This document shows, in pieces, positions 50,685-58,116 of a stretch of 64,000 bases of DNA. Numbering within the stretch: position 1 is the first letter of the stretch; each line of letters begins with the position of its first letter. A model generated the notes under the pieces. That model worked only from the letters and a program-made list of their open reading frames with translations. It was not told the DNA's origin and ran no database searches. The DNA comes from Oceanibium sediminis (GTDB lineage: Bacteria > Pseudomonadota > Alphaproteobacteria > Rhodobacterales > Rhodobacteraceae). The position numbers were made by a program, and so were the translations under genes. The DNA lies in contig NZ_QGNX01000004.1 in NCBI RefSeq assembly GCF_003265325.1, positions 372,001 to 436,000 of the forward strand. Reading direction: 5' to 3'.

Positions 50685-50699
50685 CCCGGCCATCGCCCG

Positions 50700-51722
50700 T
50701 TATTCCGCGCCGAGGACAGCGGTGATCCGGTCGTAAACTGCGACCACCTCGGGATTGTCGGCGATGACCTCGCGCCCGACCTCGGCAAAACGCGCCATGA
50801 GCTGGGCCTGCTCCTCCTCGGAAAGCTTGAGGATCTGTCCGCCATTCTCGACCCAGGCGGCGTTGGCCCGCTCGACGTTGGCGACGCCCCAGGGAAAGAC
50901 CGTCTCTTCTGCCGCCCGCCCCGAGGCGATGATGGCCTCCTTCACCTCGTCGGCTTGCGCCTGGAACCACATCTCGTTGACAAGGGTCAGCGACACGATT
51001 TCCGAGAAGTTCAGGTCGGTCACGTGCTGCGCACTGTCATAGAACTTGAACGCGGTAAGGATCGGCATCCCTGCCAGCATGCCGTCGATCCCGCCCGACT
51101 GAAGCTGCGTGGTAACTTCGGACAGCGCGAGCGGCGTGGGGTTCACGCCGATGGACTTCATCGGGTCCATCTGCAGGGGCGAGGCGAATGTGCGGATCTT
51201 CAGGCCGTCGAAACCTGCAATGCTGTCGACGGGTTCGGTGGTCAGGACAACGGTGGGCGAGTTGTAGATCGCTCCGACCACCCGGATACCCTTGTCGAGA
51301 AACAGCGTCTCGAGGTACTCGCGGAAGTCCGGGTTGTGGATCACCTTGTCCACCGCCTCGGGGCTGTTGAACAGGCCCGGCACGTCGAAGGCTTCGAAAC
51401 GCGCATCGACGTTCGTGACGAAGGAGGTCGGTGTAGTAAAAGCCTCGATCGTGCCCAGCAGAACGCCTTCCGCCATTCGCGGGATCGCGCCGAGCTGGCT
51501 TGCCGGGTAGATCTCGACCGTCACAGCATCGCCGACGCGCCCCTCCATCTCCCTGGCGAATTCCTTCTGCCATTCGTGCTGCACGTCGTTGATGGTCGCC
51601 GACGCAAGCTTCATCACGGTTTCGGCCTGCGCGGCCCCCGCGATCAGCGTTATCGCCGTGGCGGCCGCCAAACCGGCGCGGGCGATCCTGGTCGTTACAA
51701 AGGTCGTGTCATGTTTCATGTC
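50700..51722 (-). CDS. TRAP transporter solute-binding protein (DctP type) of the B6 island
   Basis: 340 residues from ATG 51722; the long open frame upstream is dctM sequence. A Sec signal ends at GAAQA-ET. The mature part has VTVEIYPASQLGAIPRMAEGVLLGTIEAF near residue 65 and the conserved Arg-containing VVLTTEPVDSIAGFDGLKIRT near residue 155, which normally salt-bridges a substrate carboxylate. Last gene of an operon with a pyridine-carboxylate dehydrogenase-like gene. Ligand probably an aromatic or pyridine carboxylate such as 4-pyridoxate; inferred. Confidence 0.85.
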   Translation of the reverse strand, partial: DMKHDTTFVTTRIARAGLAAATAITLIAGAAQAETVMKLASATINDVQHEWQKEFAREMEGRVGDAVTVEIYPASQLGAIPRMAEGVLLGTIEAFTTPTSFVTNVDARFEAFDVPGLFNSPEAVDKVIHNPDFREYLETLFLDKGIRVVGAIYNSPTVVLTTEPVDSIAGFDGLKIRTFASPLQMDPMKSIGVNPTPLALSEVTTQLQSGGIDGMLAGMPILTAFKFYDSAQHVTDLNFSEIVSLTLVNEMWFQAQADEVKEAIIASGRAAEETVFPWGVANVERANAAWVENGGQILKLSEEEQAQLMARFAEVGREVIADNPEVVAVYDRITAVLGAE

Positions 51723-51751
51723 TGGGTTCCCTGGAGTTGTGATCTTTGTCC

Positions 51752-53026
51752 CTACGACATGCCGTTGAGCAGCATGAGCGACAGCGCGGGGAAGAGAGTG
51801 ATGAGAGCAAGCGCGGCGATCTGGACCGCCATGAAGGGCAGCACGCCGCGATAGATGTCGCCCGTGGATACGCCGAGCACCGACTGTGCGACGAAGATGT
51901 TGATACCGAAGGGTGGCGTGAACATTCCGATCGCAAGGTTCACGGTCATCACGACGCCGAAGTGGATCGGATCGATACCGAGAGATACGGCGATCGGCAC
52001 AAGAAGCGGCGCCAGCACCAGGATCGCCGATGTCGGGTCGAGGACGCAGCCGATGGCCAGCAGCAGCAGATTGACGCTCAGCAGGAAGGCGAGCGGCGAC
52101 ATACCCGCATCCGCCGTGGCCGCGATCAGCGCTTGCGGCACGCCCTCCACGGTCAGCACCCAGCTGATGACCCCAGCGGCCGCGACCACCACCATGATCC
52201 GCGATGTCAGCATCGCCGCGCGCACCGCAGCTTCGACAAGGCCCTTGAAGGTCAGGGTCCGGTAGATGAACAGCCCGATCACCGCGCCATACGCAGCGGC
52301 GAAGCCGCCCGCCTCGGTTGGGGAAAAGAAGCCGGTATAGATACCGGTCAACACCGCAACAGGCATCGACAGCGCCGCCCAGGAGGATTTCAGCGCAGGA
52401 ATCACCGCGGCAAGGCGAAACGCCGCGCCCGAGGGCAGCCCGTCGCGTTTCGCGGAATAGGAAATGAAAAGCGCCATCAGAAGCGCGATCGTCAAGCCAG
52501 GAATGATCCCCGCAATGAAGAGCCGGGGGATCGATTGCTCCGCGGCCATACCGTAGAGGATCATGGCAATGGACGGCGGGATCACGATGTCGATGGCCCC
52601 GGACGAGGCGATAAGTCCGACAGCCCGGCGTCTGCCATACCCCGCCTCGATCAGCTGCGGGTACATATTGCGCCCGACCGCAGCGACAGCCGCCGCGGAT
52701 GAGCCGCAAACCGTGCCGATCATGGTCGACCCGCCAAGCGCTGCGACCCCCAGCGAGCCGGGCACCCGACCGAACAGCGTCCGCACGAGGGCGATCAGCC
52801 TGTCCGCGATCCCGCTAACCGCCATCAATTCGCCCGCGAATACGAAGAACGGGACCGACAGCAGCGCATAGGCGTCCAGCCCACCAAAGATCGTCTGTTG
52901 CAGCGCGATGAGCGGCGGGCCGTCGAAAATCAGAAGAGCAATCGCCGCGGCCGCCAGTAGCGCGACGAAGATCGGCGCGCCGATGGCCAGCAGGGTGACG
53001 ACGACGAGGCCCAGGGCGGCGCTCAT
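51752..53026 (-). CDS. TRAP transporter large permease (DctM type)
   Basis: 424 residues from ATG 53026, about 12 helices. VPFFVFAGELMAVSGIADRLIALV near residue 55, GSSAAAVAAVGRNMYPQLIEAGYG near 105 and SGAIDIVIPPSIAMILYG near 140 are DctM landmarks. Start overlaps the DctQ stop by 4 bp. Confidence 0.92.
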   Translation of the reverse strand: MSAALGLVVVTLLAIGAPIFVALLAAAAIALLIFDGPPLIALQQTIFGGLDAYALLSVPFFVFAGELMAVSGIADRLIALVRTLFGRVPGSLGVAALGGSTMIGTVCGSSAAAVAAVGRNMYPQLIEAGYGRRRAVGLIASSGAIDIVIPPSIAMILYGMAAEQSIPRLFIAGIIPGLTIALLMALFISYSAKRDGLPSGAAFRLAAVIPALKSSWAALSMPVAVLTGIYTGFFSPTEAGGFAAAYGAVIGLFIYRTLTFKGLVEAAVRAAMLTSRIMVVVAAAGVISWVLTVEGVPQALIAATADAGMSPLAFLLSVNLLLLAIGCVLDPTSAILVLAPLLVPIAVSLGIDPIHFGVVMTVNLAIGMFTPPFGINIFVAQSVLGVSTGDIYRGVLPFMAVQIAALALITLFPALSLMLLNGMS

Positions 53027-53541
53027 GACCGCGCGCTCCGCGAAAAGAGACGCGACAGGTCGGCCAGCAAAAGCAGCGCAGTGACGAATGCGATCCCTGC
53101 GAACCCGACGAATATCGCCGAATGCGGCACGACCATAGGAATTCGCAGCGCCATCGAGGTTTGGCCGATCATGGCAATCCGCTCGATGAAGTTCAGCGAG
53201 TGGTAGGCGATGAACGTCGCCGAGAACAACGTCACGAGGTCGATAAGAAGCTGCAGCGCCTGTCCCCCTCGTACCGAAAGGGCCTGTTGCAGAAGGTTGA
53301 TCGACAGGTGGCTCCGCTCGCGCGCCGCAAGGATCGCGCCGAGCATGACGATCCAGATCATGCCGTAAACCAGGACTTCGTCGGCCCCGGTCATGGCATA
53401 CCAGCCGCTGTATCGACCGACCGCATTGGCCACGTTTACCAGGACCAGAAGGATGAGCCCGAGCCCCAGCGCGACGCTGAGCCAACGGACCACCAGCCGT
53501 TCAAGCCGGTCAAGAAGCCTGGCTGTCGGCATGGCCGTCAT
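53023..53541 (-). CDS. TRAP transporter small permease (DctQ type)
   Basis: 172 residues, four helices, with the DctQ loop AARERSHLSINLLQQAL near residue 75 (R-S-H-L). Start overlaps the dehydrogenase stop by 4 bp, tying the transporter to the catabolic genes. Confidence 0.88.
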   Translation of the reverse strand: MTAMPTARLLDRLERLVVRWLSVALGLGLILLVLVNVANAVGRYSGWYAMTGADEVLVYGMIWIVMLGAILAARERSHLSINLLQQALSVRGGQALQLLIDLVTLFSATFIAYHSLNFIERIAMIGQTSMALRIPMVVPHSAIFVGFAGIAFVTALLLLADLSRLFSRSARS

Positions 53542-54452
53542 TCGCGGCCCTCGAGTATGCGGCGCAGGGCAACCAGCTTGCGCCCGCGCTCGACCGGCAG
53601 GCTGGCCAGTTCCTCCTCGCTGTAGGTGAAAAGCCCCTGCCCCGTCTTCATGCCGAGGTTCCCCTCGGCGTTCTTCTGCGCCACCATCGGGGCCACGTCG
53701 GCGCGGGTCGAAAGCTCGGCATTCAGGAAGGAAGACACGGACTCGTAGATGTCGAGCCCGGCCATATCCAGAAGCCGCATCGGCCCAATCGCAGACAGCT
53801 TGAACCCGATACCCCAGTTAACACAGGTGTCGAGGTCCACGGGATCGATCACGCCTGCATCGACAAGATCCACACATTCGCGCAGAAGCGCATAAAGCAC
53901 GCGGTTCTCGACGAACCCGGGTACGTCCTTCTTCAGGACCACCGGCAACAACCCGAGCGAGGTAATCAGGTCGCGGATGAACGCAACCGTTTCGGGGGCG
54001 GTCTGCTCGCCGCCGATGACTTCGATCATCGGGACGATATGGGGTGGGTTCGACCAGTGCATCCCGACGAACCGTGCCGGTTCCGCGACATGGGCCTGAA
54101 GCTTGGTGATCGGAATGCCCGACGTATCGGTGGCGATAACCGTGTCCGGGCTCACGAGCGCGGCGAGCCGCGCATAGACTGTGGCCTTGATCTCCACGTT
54201 CTCGGGCACGTTCTCGATCACGAGGTCTGCGCCCGCAACCGCCTCCTCCAGATTGGAGAGGAAGCGGACCGGCGCACCTTCCGCGGCGATGCCGAGTCCG
54301 TCCAGGGCCGTCGCGATCATCGGTTGCAATTTCTCGGCGCGCGCCAACGCCGCGGAATCAAGGTCATAACCTGTGACCTCGTGCCCCCCACGCGCCAGCC
54401 GCGCCGCCATGCCGGGCCCCATGGACCCCATCCCGATGACCGCAATCTTCAT
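53538..54452 (-). CDS. 3-hydroxyacyl-CoA dehydrogenase-family enzyme, probable FHMPC 5-dehydrogenase
   Basis: 304 residues from ATG 54452. NAD motif IAVIGMGSMGPGMAARL; LVIENVPENVEIK near residue 83; TDTSGIPITKLQAH; catalytic His-Glu pair in GMHWSNPPHIVPMIEV near residue 135; VPGFVENRVLYALLRECVDL near 180. In M. loti the enzyme that oxidises 5-formyl-3-hydroxy-2-methylpyridine-4-carboxylate to the 4,5-dicarboxylate belongs to this family. The segments above and the C-terminus (RKLVALRRILEGRE) agree with it from memory. The island's other B6 genes support the call; a fatty-acid role is less likely. Confidence 0.8.
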   Translation of the reverse strand: MKIAVIGMGSMGPGMAARLARGGHEVTGYDLDSAALARAEKLQPMIATALDGLGIAAEGAPVRFLSNLEEAVAGADLVIENVPENVEIKATVYARLAALVSPDTVIATDTSGIPITKLQAHVAEPARFVGMHWSNPPHIVPMIEVIGGEQTAPETVAFIRDLITSLGLLPVVLKKDVPGFVENRVLYALLRECVDLVDAGVIDPVDLDTCVNWGIGFKLSAIGPMRLLDMAGLDIYESVSSFLNAELSTRADVAPMVAQKNAEGNLGMKTGQGLFTYSEEELASLPVERGRKLVALRRILEGRE

Positions 54453-54486
54453 GTGTCTGCTCCCCTTTTTTCTTCTAATCCGACCA

Positions 54487-55089
54487 TCAGCCCGCCGTCG
54501 CCGCGGCATAGGCCGAGCGCGCTTTCATGCGGTCGAACCAGGCTTCGAGGTTCGGCAGCGCGGGCCGGTCGAGGGGGAAGTTCAGGCAACGTCCGACGAT
54601 GGGCGCGAGTGCGATATCCGCAAGCGTGAGCTTGTCGAGCGCGAAGAACTCCTTCCCTGCGATGTGACTGTCGAGAATGGCAAGCTGCGCATGCAGGTCC
54701 TTCACCTGCCCGGCAAACTCAGGCGGGCGTTCATCCTCGGCAAGTTTCGATCCCTTGAACGCGGCCAGATACCCGGCGTTGATCGCGGCCAACAGGAAAT
54801 CCATCCACCGTTCGACCTCGGTCCGCTCGGCGGGGGTCGCCCCGGTCAGCTGTCCCGCCTGCGTCGCAGCGAGGTAGCGCAGGATGGTGTTGGACTCCCA
54901 GATCACCACGTCACCGTCGACCACCGTCGGAACCTTCGCGGTCGGATTCAGTGCCAGGTATTCGCTGGTTTTGGTGTTTTCGAACAGGCGCCCGTAGTCC
55001 TCGCGCTCATAGGCGATCCCTGCCTCTTCCAGCAGGAACAGAACCTTTTGCACATTGCCGGACGTCTTGCGTCCCAGGACCTTGATCAT
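54487..55089 (-). CDS. Glutathione S-transferase family protein
   Basis: 200 residues: thioredoxin-like N-terminal domain (KVLGRKTSGNVQKVLFLLEE, NPTAKVPTVVDGD, WESNTILRYLA with the Glu-Ser glutathione site near 64-65) and a helical C-terminal domain with LTLADIALAPI near 155. In gentisate-type pathways a GST-fold protein isomerises maleylpyruvate using glutathione. Next to a bicupin dioxygenase, an isomerase of a ring-opened product is a reasonable inference. Confidence 0.85.
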   Translation of the reverse strand: MIKVLGRKTSGNVQKVLFLLEEAGIAYEREDYGRLFENTKTSEYLALNPTAKVPTVVDGDVVIWESNTILRYLAATQAGQLTGATPAERTEVERWMDFLLAAINAGYLAAFKGSKLAEDERPPEFAGQVKDLHAQLAILDSHIAGKEFFALDKLTLADIALAPIVGRCLNFPLDRPALPNLEAWFDRMKARSAYAAATAG

Positions 55090-55139
55090 TCTTTTTTTCC
55101 TTCATTGCATTCTTTGTTCACCTGGCGTCGCCCCGGCGG

Positions 55140-55526
55140 TCAGAGAGGTTTATAGACGATGGCTTCCATCTCGATCAGCACGTTGATCGCGGCGGACCCT
55201 TGAACCGTGGTCCGGGCGATCACGCATCTGTCGAAATATTTCTTGAATTCAGCGTTGTAGCGGCCGAAATCCCGCATGTCCTCGAGGTAGGTCGTGACCC
55301 GGACCACGTCCTTCAGGGTCGCCCCTTCTTCCGCGATGATGCGTTCGATGGCCTTGATCGTGTTGGCGGTCTCTATCTCGATCGAACCCTGGATCATGTT
55401 CCCATTCTCGTCCTTGGAGACCTGCCCCGAGACGTAGATGTAATCGCCCGCGCGCACGGCCGGATAGAATGGCAGGTTCGGGTTCTTTGTCCCGATGGCG
55501 TAGTGCTGGTCAGAAATCTTGCTCAT
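55140..55526 (-). CDS. RidA/YjgF-family enamine/imine deaminase
   Basis: 128 residues. YPAVRAGDYIYVSGQVSKDENG near residue 20, VVRVTTYLEDMRDFGRYN near residue 98 with the conserved Arg that binds the substrate carboxylate, and a C-terminal VLIEMEAIVYKPL. RidA proteins hydrolyse reactive enamines and imines and release ammonia. In an operon that should open a pyridine ring, such an intermediate is expected, so a dedicated catabolic deaminase rather than housekeeping RidA is inferred. Confidence 0.9.
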   Translation of the reverse strand: MSKISDQHYAIGTKNPNLPFYPAVRAGDYIYVSGQVSKDENGNMIQGSIEIETANTIKAIERIIAEEGATLKDVVRVTTYLEDMRDFGRYNAEFKKYFDRCVIARTTVQGSAAINVLIEMEAIVYKPL

Positions 55527-55535
55527 GATTGGCCT

Positions 55536-56666
55536 TTAGAAAACGCTGGTTTCGATGATGTCGACGCCATGGACCCGGTCGATCAGGTAGATGATTCCAC
55601 GGTCGTCGATGGTGACGTCGTTGGACGAGGGGCGCTCGCTGCCCGCCGGTGCATCCGGCAGGAAATGCCCGACCTCTTTCGGGGCGAAGGGATCCGCGAA
55701 ATCGACAAGCCGCATCCCCTGCGCGAACCAGGCGAAGGGAATGATCGTGCCCTCGAACCGTTCAGAGGGCTGGTGACACCCCATCATCGGGTCCTGCGGA
55801 CTGCCATCCTTGTCGAGGCCTTCGACCTGGAACGTCGAGATCGGGATCGGGTTCGTCTCGTCCGTGATGTCATAGATCCAGGTGAAGGCGGGCGCGGCCG
55901 GGTAGAGCTTGGCCACGTCTTCATCCGCGACCACCATGACATCGCGCCCCTTGAGCTTCTGGGGGAACGGCAGGCAGGTATGCGTGGGATGGGGAAACGC
56001 CGCCGAGGTGTTCACGCTGGAAATCAGCTTCGGCTTCGACATGTCCTCGATATCGAGGATGAAGAGCCCCTCGTGCCAGTAGCTGGTGTAAAGCCGGTTG
56101 CCCCGGCGGATCGGGTGATGGCAGCGAGGCGTCACACCGTAAAGCCAATCGGCTTCCTCCCCCCCTTCAATGTGCTGGCCGGGAACCCACCAGCGGCCCA
56201 CTTCCTGCGGATTGGTCGGATCGTCGAGATCGAGGATCATCGCGATATTGCCGATGTAGCCATCAACGGTGGGCGAGATGTAGGCGTAGCGGCCGTCGAA
56301 ATCGAAACGATGTACACCACGCCCGCCGGTGATCCACTTGTGGATCTGCCGGGGATTGTCGGGCCTCGTTACGTCATAAATCGTAAGGCCGCCCCCGAAT
56401 TCCCAGTCGCCGTTCGGGCCGAGCTTTTCGTGGTTTACCAGCATCAGCCCGTCTTTCGACACCCGCACCTTGTGCGAGTGCCAGCCGTCGGGAACCTCGA
56501 TCCGCGCGATCACCTTCGGATTGCGCGGATCGGCCACGTCCACGATGGTCGTCCCGCTCGGGTTGCGCATGTGCCCGATGTAGAGAATGTTGTTCTCAAC
56601 CCAGACCTGCCCCCCACCGGGGCAGTCGACATGCGACAGCAGTTTGGCATTCAAGGACGACCCCAT
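55536..56666 (-). CDS. LVIVD-repeat beta-propeller protein of unknown function
   Basis: 376 residues (AAGGAG before ATG). Repeated blocks of the form (T/L)xIxDVxDPxNPxxI: TTIVDVADPRNPKVIAR, LTIYDVTRPDNPRQIH, AMILDLDDPTNPQEVGRW, LFILDIEDMSKPKLISS, TWIYDITDETNPIPIS and MRLVDFADPFAPKEVG, so six or seven blades. No signal peptide. Several His sit at blade loops (WHSHK, PRCHHPIR, FPHPTHT, MMGCHQP), as in metal-binding propellers such as the selenium-binding protein family. It lies between the dioxygenase and RidA genes and may be an enzyme of the ring-opening route; no function is assigned. Confidence 0.75.
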   Translation of the reverse strand: MGSSLNAKLLSHVDCPGGGQVWVENNILYIGHMRNPSGTTIVDVADPRNPKVIARIEVPDGWHSHKVRVSKDGLMLVNHEKLGPNGDWEFGGGLTIYDVTRPDNPRQIHKWITGGRGVHRFDFDGRYAYISPTVDGYIGNIAMILDLDDPTNPQEVGRWWVPGQHIEGGEEADWLYGVTPRCHHPIRRGNRLYTSYWHEGLFILDIEDMSKPKLISSVNTSAAFPHPTHTCLPFPQKLKGRDVMVVADEDVAKLYPAAPAFTWIYDITDETNPIPISTFQVEGLDKDGSPQDPMMGCHQPSERFEGTIIPFAWFAQGMRLVDFADPFAPKEVGHFLPDAPAGSERPSSNDVTIDDRGIIYLIDRVHGVDIIETSVF

Positions 56667-56720
56667 TCGGACGCGCTCCTTTTTCAGTATATTTTTCAGT
56701 TATTTGTGTGGGGCGAACTC

Positions 56721-57881
56721 TCAGAGGTAGCGCACCACATCCCCTTGCGCCGTCCGGCCCCAACGCTTGTAGAGCGAGAGTTTCTTCAGGGTCGGCTCAT
56801 CAGAGGCCACGAACAGATAGACCGGCTCGCTGTCTGACCCGTTGTGGTGCTCGCACCAGGCACCACCGGGGACCGCCAGCGTGTCGAACTGGTTCCAGTC
56901 GTAGCGCTCACCGTCGATGATCGAGTAGCCCGACCCCTTGAACGGCGCGACCAGCAGGCTTGCGGTCTGGCGCAGCGGCAGGGTCTTTTCGCCCGGACGC
57001 AGCATCTGCGCGAAGAACGTAATGGTCTTGAAAACGGACTCGCCACGGGTCGGATCGGTGTACTCGATCATCAGCGCCTCATGCGGGTCACCGTCATGAT
57101 CCTGGAAGCGGTCGAAAAGAGCCTGCATCGCGTCCCAGCGATAGACGTACTGCGGCGAAGACAAGCCTCCCCCGCGCCCATGGTCGACCCAACGCGGCAG
57201 AAGCCCGCCCTGACCATATACCGCGGCAGAGTAATCGTTCGGATACCTGGAGGCCTGAACCTTCTTTTTGACTTCGACGCCATCCTCGATTTCGGTGTAG
57301 TTGTGGTCGAAGTGGATCGCGTTCAACGTTTCGACCAAAGGCAGGTCCAGCACCGAAAGGTTCACAGCTTCCTTGTTTCCGATCGTGCCATGGTTGTGCC
57401 ACGCGTCGTTCGGGGTGAGCACCATATCGCCCGGCCCGAAGGTTACGTTCTCCCCCTCCACACCAGTGAAATTGCCGGCTCCGGTCAGGCCGAAGCGGAT
57501 GGCGGAGGGGCTGTGCTTGTGCGGCGGCATGATTTCATCCGCATCGTTCAACCGATAGGCAGTGTACATCGTGGATACGGTGGCGCGCTTCGGATTCAAG
57601 CCCGGGTTCACCAGCACCAGCGAGCGGCGCTCGCTGTCATCCATGGTGATCAGTTCTGCCGAGGTCCGCATCAGCGGCTCGATATCGTCCTTGTAGCTCC
57701 AGACGTAGGGCACGGCGCGCGCGGTGGCCATCAATTGACGCACCTCGTCATTGGTCACGTCATCGGTCGTCGCCCAGAACGGGAACATGTTCTTCTGGGA
57801 AATGCCGTCATACATGTCCTTGAGCGCTTTCTCCCGGTTGGAGCCGCTCTCCACCGCGCCAGGGCTGGTCGTATTCGTCAT
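56721..57881 (-). CDS. Bicupin ring-cleaving dioxygenase, gentisate/salicylate 1,2-dioxygenase family
   Basis: 386 residues; AAAGGAG before the ATG. The N-terminal cupin has PPHKHSPSAIRF (His121, His123) and TPNDAWHNHG (His162), the three Fe(II) ligands of gentisate dioxygenases. RRSLVLVNPGL near 86-95 is a family marker. The C-terminal cupin (from about residue 290, LRQTASLLVAPFKGSG, WNQFDTLAVPGGAWCEHH) lacks the HxH pair, as usual. First gene of the operon with propeller, RidA, GST, dehydrogenase and TRAP genes. Gentisate is the default substrate; a 3-hydroxypyridine-4-carboxylate, similar to salicylate, is suggested by context. Confidence 0.82.
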   Translation of the reverse strand: MTNTTSPGAVESGSNREKALKDMYDGISQKNMFPFWATTDDVTNDEVRQLMATARAVPYVWSYKDDIEPLMRTSAELITMDDSERRSLVLVNPGLNPKRATVSTMYTAYRLNDADEIMPPHKHSPSAIRFGLTGAGNFTGVEGENVTFGPGDMVLTPNDAWHNHGTIGNKEAVNLSVLDLPLVETLNAIHFDHNYTEIEDGVEVKKKVQASRYPNDYSAAVYGQGGLLPRWVDHGRGGGLSSPQYVYRWDAMQALFDRFQDHDGDPHEALMIEYTDPTRGESVFKTITFFAQMLRPGEKTLPLRQTASLLVAPFKGSGYSIIDGERYDWNQFDTLAVPGGAWCEHHNGSDSEPVYLFVASDEPTLKKLSLYKRWGRTAQGDVVRYL

Positions 57882-57959
57882 CTTGGGGAACTCCTTTGTA
57901 CGATTCGAGGACGAGCCTAGCAGGGATTAAAACCAAAACAAGTTTTTTGGTAATTATTT

Positions 57960-57972
57960 TTGGTCCCACCAA
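57960..57972. promoter_or_regulatory. Inverted repeat TTGGT-N3-ACCAA, probable GntR operator
   Basis: TTGGTCCCACCAA is a perfect 5-3-5 inverted repeat, the TTGGT...ACCAA type bound by FadR/PdhR-branch GntR regulators. It lies about 80 bp upstream of the bicupin start. The GntR/FCD protein encoded at 59916 is the nearest candidate. Confidence 0.5.
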
Positions 57973-58059
57973 TCTTAGCCCAAAAATTCCATTTTTCCTT
58001 TTTTTTCAATATATTAAAATATTAAGGAGAGAACACGCCAAGATTCGACACACAAATTT

Positions 58060-58075
58060 CGGGGCATTTGCCCCG
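58060..58075 (-). terminator. GC palindrome after GMC gene
   Basis: CGGGGCATTTGCCCCG is a perfect 7-2-7 inverted repeat 42 bp beyond the GMC stop and the only GC-rich block in this gap. A terminator hairpin for the upstream gene is the simplest reading; no strong T-run follows. Confidence 0.4.
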
Positions 58076-58085
58076 CTATCGCGAA

Positions 58086-58104
58086 TATAATTGAACCAAT
58101 TATA
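58086..58104. promoter_or_regulatory. Perfect 8-3-8 AT-rich palindrome
   Basis: TATAATTGAACCAATTATA is a perfect inverted repeat around AAC, 12 bp beyond the GMC stop. GTTTTT follows on the plus strand. Its AACCAATT half is repeated at 59872-59879 in the GntR promoter. It may be an operator or an intrinsic terminator for plus-strand transcripts. Confidence 0.45.
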
Positions 58105-58116
58105 GTTTTTGGTCCA

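Larger units (their letters stand above)
57882..58116. promoter_or_regulatory. AT-rich promoter/operator region of the bicupin operon
   Basis: This 235-bp gap is far richer in A+T than its surroundings. It holds several inverted repeats (listed separately) and ACCAAAA...TTTTGGT (57932-57951). It should contain the operon promoter and regulator sites. The short open frames inside it show no protein family. Confidence 0.6.

Noticed and set aside
53538-54452. Fatty-acid beta-oxidation role for the 3-hydroxyacyl-CoA dehydrogenase-family gene
   Set aside because: No thiolase, enoyl-CoA hydratase or acyl-CoA dehydrogenase is nearby, and the conserved blocks agree better with the B6-pathway FHMPC dehydrogenase.
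57896-58090. A 64-codon open frame in the AT-rich gap
   Set aside because: Its codon use follows the AT-rich promoter sequence, it has no ribosome-binding site, and it crosses two inverted repeats.
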